A stretch of 7,621 bases of DNA. Source: Acidobacteriota bacterium (GTDB lineage Bacteria > Acidobacteriota > Holophagae > Holophagales > Holophagaceae). The first letter of the stretch is position 1; every line of letters begins with the position of its first letter. This document shows, piece after piece, positions 1-5,509 of this stretch. The translations under genes were made by a program, and so were the position numbers. Below the pieces are notes generated by a model. That model saw nothing but the letters and a program-made list of their open reading frames with translations, searched no databases and had not been told where the DNA came from. The stretch lies in contig JAJYBX010000085.1 of NCBI GenBank assembly GCA_021778785.1, positions 1 through 7,621 of the forward strand, given 5' to 3'.

Positions 1-1852
1 TGCGCCAGGCCGCCGGCTGGGGGCCCTGGTTCATCTCCCGGCTGGGAAGGCCGTCGCGCTGGTCGAAGCTGACCAGGGGCACCGGTCCGCTCCGGTTCAG
101 GGTGGCCAGCAGCGCCGCCTTGTCCACCCGGACCACGCCGCGGCGGGTGGTCACCCACAGCCGGCCGTCACCGTCCTCCAGGATGGCGTGGATGGCCATC
201 CGGAGCGCTTCGGGAAGGGCCGGGAACCGCCGCAGGCTCCCGTCCCGGTAGAGGCGCAGGCCGTCCTGGGTCCCGACCCAGAGATCCTCCTCCCCATCCA
301 GATGAAGGGACAGCACCGAAGGGCTGTCGAGGCCCTCCGCGGGGCCCAGCCACTGCACCCGGCCGTTCTCCACCCGGCCCAGGCCCCGGCTCCGGCTGGC
401 CAGGTAGAGGGGCCCCCTCCCGCCACCGGCCATGGCCACCACGCCCTGCTCCGCGGGGAAGAGGAGTTCGGGGCCTCCGCCGGGCTCGAGGCGGCGGAGC
501 CCCTGGCCGACCGTGCTGACCCACAGCGCGCCACCGGGATCCTCGTAGAGGGACAGGATCGGATCCCCCAGGGGGGAACCCAGCCGGCGGGGGGGGGCGC
601 CCCTTTCGACGAAGGCCACCGTGCCCTCGGGGGTGCCCACCCAGAGGCCTCCGGCCCGGCGCGGCCAGAGGGCGGACACGCCCCCGCGGTCCAGCGCCGC
701 GCCGGGGGGAACCCGCTCCAGATGGCCGCCCTGCAGGGTGGCCAGGCGCTGGTCGCCGAGGAGGCACCAGACCGTGCCGGCGGCATCCTGGCAGACCATG
801 CGGACCGGGGTCTGGGGATCGCCGCCGGGTCCCGGGATGGCCTGGAAGGGGACTTCGGAGATCAGGTGGAGGCCCCGATTCTCGGTGCCCACCCAGAGCG
901 CGCCCGAGCTGTCCTCCAGGAGCGAGCGCACGGCCCAGGGGCCGGCGCCTTCCCAGGGGGACCGCTCCAGCCGGCCCTCGGAGGTGCGCCGGAAGAGGCC
1001 CGCCCGGTCCGTGCCGATCCAGAGACTGCCCTCGCGGTCCGTCAGCAGGGTGAGGATGGCGGTGGAGGGCAGGGCCCGGGCCCAGGCGGGGGACTCCAGG
1101 CGGCCATGGTCCAGGGTGAGAAGGCCCTGGGCACGGGTGCCCACCCAGATCTGCCCATCCGCCGTCGTCTCGAGGGCGGTGATCTCGCCGTGGGTGAGGG
1201 CGCTCAGGACCAGGCGGCCGCTCCGGAGACGCCAGAGCCCGGAGTCCGCGCCGCCGGCCCAGAGGGTCCCGTCGGGTCCCTGCGCCAGGGCCCGGATCCG
1301 CAGGTGGGCCGCATCGCAGGGCACGGGCCGGAACCGGTCCCCCTCCAGCCTGAGAAGGGGCCCCTCCTCGGGGGCGGCCCACAGGGTGCCCTCCCGGTCC
1401 CGGAGCAGCCGGCGGATGGGGACATCAGGGAGGCCCTGGTCGGAGCCGAGCCGCGTGAAGACGCCCCCCTGGAACCGGAAGAGGCCGGGTTGGGAGGTGC
1501 CGATCCAGAGGGCGCCGTCGGGGGTGTCTGCCAGGCAGCGCACCCCGTTGTTGGTGAAGGCCGGCACGTTGGCCCGGGAGAAGGGCGCGAACCGGGCCCC
1601 ATCGAAGCGCACCAGGCCCTCCTCCGTGCCGATCCAGAGGAAGCCGTCCCGGGATTCGAGCAGCGCCGTGGCCGTGTCCTGCAGGAGCCCGTTCTCCGTG
1701 TTCCAGAGCCGGTGCGCACAGGCGGGGAGCGGGCGGGCCGGGTCCAGGGCCCGGGCCGGGAATCCCGCGAGGCCCAGGGCCAGGAGGAGGAACCACCCCT
1801 TCCCGCGTCCGCGGGTCCCCAGGACCCGGACTCCGATCGCCGGCTTTTCCAT
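1..1852 (-). CDS. Two-component regulator propeller (Reg_prop) sensor protein, 3' part missing (runs off the left edge)
   Basis: This frame is open without a stop for 617 codons from ATG 1852 to the window edge. The N-terminus has a basic stretch then a hydrophobic run (WFLLLALGLAG, about residues 20-30) ending in ARA-LD, a likely signal peptide cleaved near residue 35. After that comes a repeat of about 41 residues of the Reg_prop (PF07494) type, pattern I..L..D..G.LWIGT..GL.R. The blade Trp residues are at about 73, 116, 158, 198, 236, 278, 320, 362, 404, 444, 525 and 566, with Tyr 483 replacing one, so 13 blades are visible. The last visible residues (about 596-617, DGLPSREMNQG then PQPAAWR) resemble the final blade that normally precedes a Y_Y_Y domain. 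In this family the periplasmic propellers sense a ligand, and a Y_Y_Y domain, one membrane helix and a histidine kinase, GGDEF or other output follow; the output here is out of view. Start choice: an in-frame ATG at 1873 adds seven residues, and neither start has a clear Shine-Dalgarno. The gene is divergent from the cytochrome operon, so it may regulate it (inference). Confidence 0.9.
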   Translation of the reverse strand, partial: MEKPAIGVRVLGTRGRGKGWFLLLALGLAGFPARALDPARPLPACAHRLWNTENGLLQDTATALLESRDGFLWIGTEEGLVRFDGARFAPFSRANVPAFTNNGVRCLADTPDGALWIGTSQPGLFRFQGGVFTRLGSDQGLPDVPIRRLLRDREGTLWAAPEEGPLLRLEGDRFRPVPCDAAHLRIRALAQGPDGTLWAGGADSGLWRLRSGRLVLSALTHGEITALETTADGQIWVGTRAQGLLTLDHGRLESPAWARALPSTAILTLLTDREGSLWIGTDRAGLFRRTSEGRLERSPWEGAGPWAVRSLLEDSSGALWVGTENRGLHLISEVPFQAIPGPGGDPQTPVRMVCQDAAGTVWCLLGDQRLATLQGGHLERVPPGAALDRGGVSALWPRRAGGLWVGTPEGTVAFVERGAPPRRLGSPLGDPILSLYEDPGGALWVSTVGQGLRRLEPGGGPELLFPAEQGVVAMAGGGRGPLYLASRSRGLGRVENGRVQWLGPAEGLDSPSVLSLHLDGEEDLWVGTQDGLRLYRDGSLRRFPALPEALRMAIHAILEDGDGRLWVTTRRGVVRVDKAALLATLNRSGPVPLVSFDQRDGLPSREMNQGPQPAAWR

Positions 1853-2047
1853 GAATGGGGAAGCGTAGGCCATCGCCGGGCCGGGATCAACGGCGGAGGC
1901 GCGAGCTAGATCAAAAGAATTAACAGGATGGTTCTGTTCCGGATATGGCCGGCGGGCGGTTCTCCGGCGATCGTGTTCAGACAGCCACCTGTCCTTCGGA
2001 ATGCCCCGGTTCCGGGTCCAACTGCCGCCGGGGAAACGGGACCAATT

Positions 2048-2076
2048 TTTATATAGCGTCTCAATTTCTCTATAAA
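2048..2076 (+). promoter_or_regulatory. Candidate sigma-70 promoter for the cytochrome operon (distal)
   Basis: TTTATA (2048-2053) and TATAAA (2071-2076) are separated by 17 bp, matching 4 of 6 and 5 of 6 consensus positions. Transcription would start near 2083 and give a leader of about 155 nt before the ATG at 2238. The area is AT-rich, so chance matches are likely; this is inference from pattern only. Confidence 0.35.
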
Positions 2077-2107
2077 CCTCCACCTCTCATTTCGAACTCC
2101 TCAACCC

Positions 2108-2135
2108 TTGCCAAGACGGGGACGATGGCTAAGAT
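2108..2135 (+). promoter_or_regulatory. Candidate sigma-70 promoter for the cytochrome operon (proximal alternative)
   Basis: TTGCCA (2108-2113, 5 of 6 to the -35 consensus) and TAAGAT (2130-2135, 4 of 6 to the -10 consensus) have a 16-bp spacer. A start near 2142 would leave a leader of about 96 nt that still includes the hairpins at 2184-2212. It competes with the distal candidate at 2048-2076, and the sequence does not decide between them. Confidence 0.3.
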
Positions 2136-2183
2136 GAGTCACACGGTTTCACGCATTTACTACATATAGGTTGGATATAAATC

Positions 2184-2216
2184 AGAAGCAACGGCTTCTA
2201 ATGAGTGCTTTTTCTT
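2184..2216 (+). promoter_or_regulatory. Leader hairpin with a mutually exclusive alternative pairing (possible attenuator)
   Basis: AGAAGC (2184-2189) can pair with GCTTCT (2194-2199) across the 4-nt loop AACG, a perfect 6-bp stem. The same arm extended by one base, AGAAGCA (2184-2190), can instead pair with TGCTTTT (2206-2212, one G-T pair), followed by a T-rich stretch. Two exclusive folds next to a T-rich tract are the geometry of an attenuator or a translation switch. The stems are short and no aptamer is recognised, so the function is inference. Confidence 0.3.
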
Positions 2217-2237
2217 TGTTTTCCGCCAGGGTGAGAC

Positions 2238-4151
2238 ATGAACCACGCGCAGGCATGGACCAGGGGCATCCTCGGCGGGCTCTGCGGCGCCGCCCTACTG
2301 GCGGTTCTCGCCCTGTCGGGGTGCGGCGGCAAGAAGGGGACCGTGGCGGAGTACTACGGCCACTACCACCCCCTGAACTGGATCAACGACCATCAGGCCG
2401 CGGCAGCGGCTTCCACGGCCACGTGCAAGACCTGCCATGAGATCAGCCTGGTCAAGGCGGGCAGCGGCATCCCCAACTGCCTGACTTCCGCCTGCCATCA
2501 CGGGAGCACCCCCGGCTGGGCGAACGCCGACCTCCACGGCGCCCGGGCGAAGTGGGGCGTGGGCACGGCGGGCGGCAGCTTCGCGGCCTGCCAGATCTGC
2601 CACGGGAACGATTTCGCGGGCGGGGTCTCCGCCCAGAGCTGCGCCACCTGCCACGGGGTGCCCGCGCCCCATCCGGCCAAGCCCTGGCGCACCTCCGCGG
2701 GTTCCCTCCATACCCACACCACCACCGACCCCTCCAACGCGGCCGTCTGCGCCCAGTGCCACTTCCCGGGCTCCCCGGTGAATCCCATCGGGCACCCGGC
2801 CAATCCGGCGCCGGCGGGGACCACGCCGGGCTGCTTCAACAACACCCTGTGCCACGGCAATGCCGGGGCGCCCCATCCCCTCGGCCCCGTGTGGAAGGAC
2901 CCCACCAGCAACGCCTTCCACGGGCTCGAGGCCAAGAAGGATCTGAACTACTGCCAGTCCTGCCACGGAACGCCGGGCACCCCCAAGTTCGACGGCGGGA
3001 GCGCCGGCACGGCCTGTTCCTCCTGCCACGTGACCGCGGGGGCACACTCCACCACCTGGTACCAGGCGCCGGTCGCCACCTTCCCCGGCTACGTCCAGTC
3101 CCATCGCAACGCCGGGAACTTCGCGGCCTGCAACGACTGCCATGACGGCCTCGTCAAGGGCCGCACGGCGCCGCTGCCCGCGGCCCCCAGCTGCTACTCG
3201 GCGTCCTACGCCAATTCCGAGCACGCCGCCGTGGGCTGTCACGCCAACGGACCGGGCGCGGCACCCCATCCGATCCCCTTCATCGACGTCAACCACACCA
3301 CCGTGACCCAGGCGAAGTTCGATACGGATTGCGCGGCCTGCCACGCCGCGACCGGGACCTCGCCCATTTCGGCGGCCCCGGCCTGCAGCGTCTGCCACCA
3401 GGTGGCCTCGCCCCTGGCGGCCGGCAGCGGCCCCGGCACCTGCCTCTCCTGCCACGTCGGGCCGGCGGGGCTTCCGGCCGGGCCCACGGGCACGGCCTTC
3501 CCGAGCCTCGCGGGGGCCCACGCCAAGCACATGGGCCTCCTCACCAAGCTCAGCTGCGACACCTGCCACAGCGGCATCGGCACCGGCAGCCTGACGCACT
3601 ACAACGCCGCCAACGCCCGGGCCGGCCAGCCCACGGGTCCCGCCCCGGTGGCCATCGCCGCCACCTTCAACGCCCAGTCCGGCGCCGCGGCCTTCACTCC
3701 GGGCAATCTCACCTGCTCGAACGTGAGCTGCCACGGCGGCCAGACGGCGCCCAACTGGCAGACCGGCACCCTCAGCGGGACGAACACGGCCACCTGCACC
3801 TCCTGCCACCAGGTGCGCACCGGCGCCACCACCAATCCCCAGTACAACGACGCCACCGGCCGGCACTCGAACCCCGGCGAGCACAACACGGCCTGCTCCA
3901 CCTGCCACAACATGGCGCTCACCGCGGCCGGGGCCAAGAACCACTTCAAGTACCTCGACACGCAGACCGTCAGCGGTGCCGTGTCGGGCACGCCGGCGGA
4001 CCAGTTCCCCAGCGACACCATCGCCTTCGATCCGGCGGTGGTCACCGGTGCGCGGCTATACACCGTGACCACCACCACCCAGGGGAAGGGCGGCTGCGCC
4101 CTCACCTGCCACGGCGAGGCCCACACCACCACCGGCAACACCTGGAACTGA
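2238..4151 (+). CDS. Multiheme c-type cytochrome lipoprotein with 18 putative heme-binding motifs
   Basis: A 637-residue secreted lipoprotein. Hydrophobic residues about 9-26 end in the lipobox LSGC, with lipidated Cys29 followed by G-G-K and no Asp at +2. That fits transport to the outer membrane. Thirteen CXXCH motifs start at residues 63, 118, 135, 171, 239, 260, 298, 365, 383, 402, 440, 520 and 553. Five more have wider spacing: CX4CH at 81 and 493, CX5CH at 199, CX14CH at 319 and CX3CH at 620. Many other His residues could be distal ligands. The block from about 425 to 524 (CDTCH, then CSNVSCHGG, a Trp, then CTSCH) looks like the Geobacter-type CxxxxCH...CXXCH domain (TIGR01904-like). 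Residues 135-369 contain a threefold repeat with an APHP signature. The start is supported by the lipobox and AGGGTG four bases upstream. It is first in a four-gene unit with another cytochrome and a barrel, so an outer-membrane or cell-surface electron-transfer role is likely. The redox partner and terminal acceptor are unknown, and I cannot assign a named Omc homologue. Confidence 0.95.
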   Translation: MNHAQAWTRGILGGLCGAALLAVLALSGCGGKKGTVAEYYGHYHPLNWINDHQAAAAASTATCKTCHEISLVKAGSGIPNCLTSACHHGSTPGWANADLHGARAKWGVGTAGGSFAACQICHGNDFAGGVSAQSCATCHGVPAPHPAKPWRTSAGSLHTHTTTDPSNAAVCAQCHFPGSPVNPIGHPANPAPAGTTPGCFNNTLCHGNAGAPHPLGPVWKDPTSNAFHGLEAKKDLNYCQSCHGTPGTPKFDGGSAGTACSSCHVTAGAHSTTWYQAPVATFPGYVQSHRNAGNFAACNDCHDGLVKGRTAPLPAAPSCYSASYANSEHAAVGCHANGPGAAPHPIPFIDVNHTTVTQAKFDTDCAACHAATGTSPISAAPACSVCHQVASPLAAGSGPGTCLSCHVGPAGLPAGPTGTAFPSLAGAHAKHMGLLTKLSCDTCHSGIGTGSLTHYNAANARAGQPTGPAPVAIAATFNAQSGAAAFTPGNLTCSNVSCHGGQTAPNWQTGTLSGTNTATCTSCHQVRTGATTNPQYNDATGRHSNPGEHNTACSTCHNMALTAAGAKNHFKYLDTQTVSGAVSGTPADQFPSDTIAFDPAVVTGARLYTVTTTTQGKGGCALTCHGEAHTTTGNTWN

Positions 4152-4172
4152 CAGACCCTGAAGTCCCTGATC

Positions 4173-4190
4173 CCGCGCCGGGCGGCGCGG
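4173..4190 (+). other. Intercistronic GC hairpin between the two cytochrome genes
   Basis: CCGCGCC (4173-4179) and GGCGCGG (4184-4190) form a perfect 7-bp stem with a 4-base GGGC loop, 22 bases after the stop codon of the large cytochrome. No T-run follows, so it is not a canonical intrinsic terminator. It may stabilise or partly terminate the upstream message and so set different cytochrome levels (inference). Chance is possible at this GC content. Confidence 0.35.
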
Positions 4191-4226
4191 CGACCCACCG
4201 CCACCTCGGGGATCCCACCCCCTCCC

Positions 4227-4232
4227 AAGGAG
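4227..4232 (+). promoter_or_regulatory. Consensus Shine-Dalgarno (AAGGAG) for the monoheme cytochrome
   Basis: A perfect AAGGAG lies five bases before ATG 4238. It fixes the start of the small cytochrome, whose frame is otherwise open a long way upstream, antisense-style, inside the preceding gene. Confidence 0.9.
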
Positions 4233-4237
4233 CCACC

Positions 4238-4615
4238 ATGGCCAACCTCAACCTTCCCCCCCGGAGGCTCAGCCTTCTCCTTTCGATGCTGCTGGCGGGT
4301 TCCGCGCTCGTCGCGGGCGATCCCGCCAAGGACCTCCCCAAGTTCGATGGCGACATCCAGAAGTACTGGGCCAACGCCTGCGCCCGCTGCCACGGCGTGA
4401 ACGGCAACGGCCGCGACAACAACGGCACGCCCCTGCCCGACGCCGGCTTCGACTTCACCGACAGCCGCAAGGCCAACCGGAAGAAGGACGCCGACTGGGT
4501 GAAGGTGACCCTGCAGGGCAAGGACAAGATGCCGGCCTTCAAGGACAAGATGTCCGAGGCGGACGCCCAGCGGTTCGTCACGGAGATCCTCCGCAAATTC
4601 GCCGCCAGGCACTGA
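4238..4615 (+). CDS. Small periplasmic monoheme cytochrome c
   Basis: A 125-residue protein. A signal peptide (RR at 9-10, hydrophobic 11-26, likely cleavage after the VA of ALVAGD) leaves a mature protein of about 99 residues. The heme-binding motif CARCH is at 48-52, followed by G-x-N-G-x-G-R, and the usual class I distal methionine lies in KMPAF (Met98). A C-terminal helix (SEADAQRFVTEILRKF) completes a standard cytochrome_CBB3/cytochrome c fold. It should be a soluble one-electron shuttle in the periplasm. The mature part is Lys/Asp-rich and could dock on larger cytochromes. It sits between the 18-heme lipoprotein (86 bp upstream) and the barrel gene (12 bp downstream), so it probably carries electrons between inner-membrane and outer-membrane partners made by the same operon (inference). 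Confidence 0.93.
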   Translation: MANLNLPPRRLSLLLSMLLAGSALVAGDPAKDLPKFDGDIQKYWANACARCHGVNGNGRDNNGTPLPDAGFDFTDSRKANRKKDADWVKVTLQGKDKMPAFKDKMSEADAQRFVTEILRKFAARH

Positions 4616-4627
4616 GCCGGAGCCGCC

Positions 4628-5497
4628 ATGTCGATGAAGACCGCCCCCCTGCTCGCATGCGCCCTCCTGGCCGGGGGGGCGCTCCGGGCCGAATCCTCCG
4701 ACTACCCCCTGGCCATCAATCTGCCGACGGCCGGGCGGATGCAGTACTGGGACATCGGCCTCGCCTTCACCCACCGGTTCGTGACGCCCGTGAAGGACCA
4801 CGGGAAGGACGTCTACGGCCTGGATGGCTACACCTACCCGGGCCTCGGCTTCGCCTTCGGGATCAAGCCCGTCAAGGGGCTGAACATCCTCATCTACCGG
4901 ACGGCGGACAACAAGACTTTCACCTTCGGTTTCCAGCAGCAGATCCTCGACCGCGATCTCGTCCGAATGGCCTTCCGGGCCGAGCGCTTCGACGAGGTGG
5001 TGCCGCAGACCACCACGCCGTTCGGTCGCGTGGGCCTCACCGGTGGCACCTTCCAGCTGCCCACGGAGTTCTTCCTCGGGGACAGCGTCGTTGTCTCGCT
5101 GGTGCCCACCTACATCACGCGGACCACCACCACGGACACGATCCTCCCCGTGCCGCCGGGCGCCACGCCCAACACCACGCCGAACAAGTCCGGCGTCTTC
5201 AACGTGGGGGTGGGCATCCGGGGCGAGATCACGGAGAAGTTCAGCGTGGTGGCCGAGTACTACCCGCGCCCCTCCAAGTTCAAGAACGCCGCCCCCGGCG
5301 GGATCACGGACGGCACCACCTACCAGAACGGCTTCGCCCTCGGGGTGGCCTACCGGACCTTCAAGCACAAGTTCACCCTCATGGGCACGAACACCACCGG
5401 CACCACCGGGAACCAGGTGCTCAGCGGGGACTACGGCGGCGGGCCCCGGCCCACCAGCCAGTGGTCCATCGGCTTCAACGTGGTCCGCGTGTTCTGA
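4628..5497 (+). CDS. DUF5777-like outer-membrane beta-barrel protein
   Basis: A 289-residue protein with a signal peptide (MSMKTAPLLACALLAGGALRA, cleavage after about residue 21). The rest is alternating-hydrophobic beta strands with Tyr, Phe and Gly, and no long hydrophobic helix. It ends in WSIGFNVVRVF; a C-terminal Phe after alternating hydrophobics is the usual BAM-recognised signature of outer-membrane barrels. Near the N-terminus are LPTAGRMQ, an HRF (49-51), YGLD (63-66) and an IYR segment (89-91). Near the C-terminus are KHKFTLMGTNTTG and GFNV. These match my memory of DUF5777 family barrels, whose function is not established and which are often found beside cytochromes. At this length a barrel of about 10-14 strands is plausible, far smaller than the 26-28 strands of MtrB-type electron conduits. 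GGAG at 4619-4622 supports the ATG at 4628; ATG 4634 is a weaker alternative. It may anchor or admit substrate for the neighbouring cytochromes (inference). Confidence 0.8.
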   Translation: MSMKTAPLLACALLAGGALRAESSDYPLAINLPTAGRMQYWDIGLAFTHRFVTPVKDHGKDVYGLDGYTYPGLGFAFGIKPVKGLNILIYRTADNKTFTFGFQQQILDRDLVRMAFRAERFDEVVPQTTTPFGRVGLTGGTFQLPTEFFLGDSVVVSLVPTYITRTTTTDTILPVPPGATPNTTPNKSGVFNVGVGIRGEITEKFSVVAEYYPRPSKFKNAAPGGITDGTTYQNGFALGVAYRTFKHKFTLMGTNTTGTTGNQVLSGDYGGGPRPTSQWSIGFNVVRVF

Positions 5498-5509
5498 ACC
5501 GGGAGTTCC

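Larger units (their letters stand above)
1853..2237. other. Divergent intergenic region between sensor gene and cytochrome operon
   Basis: These 385 bp separate the two divergent start codons. I see no convincing gene here. Positions 2041-2220 are about 41% GC by count (73 of 180), against roughly 70% in the genes, which is typical of a promoter region. Small symmetric elements are AACAG-N7-CTGTT (1922-1938), CCCGG-TT-CCGGG (2005-2016), a TTGCCA/TGGCTAA inverted pair (2108-2132) and TGAGTCA (2134-2140). Any of them could be an operator, but none matches a site I can name. A TATATA at 2050-2055 could serve as a -10 for the leftward gene, but no good -35 accompanies it. Confidence 0.7.

Noticed and set aside
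188..1909. Long plus-strand open frames opposite the sensor gene (up to 573 codons)
   Set aside because: They are the antisense of a clear Reg_prop gene. Their composition is low-complexity Pro/Gly/Ala/Arg with no domain, a known artefact of GC-rich third positions.
1945..2169. A 74-residue plus-strand reading frame in the intergenic region
   Set aside because: No Shine-Dalgarno, mixed composition running through the AT-rich promoter area, and no recognisable protein features.
2101..2174. GEMM (cyclic dinucleotide) riboswitch in the leader
   Set aside because: GGGGACG followed by a GGC is faintly similar, but the required GCAAA core, tetraloop and receptor elements are not present by eye. 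Kept only as an unassigned structured-leader hypothesis.
2171..2440. A TTG-started 89-residue frame overlapping the cytochrome start
   Set aside because: It lies out of frame over the real lipoprotein signal and becomes Arg/Pro/Gly-rich noise typical of shadow frames in high-GC genes.
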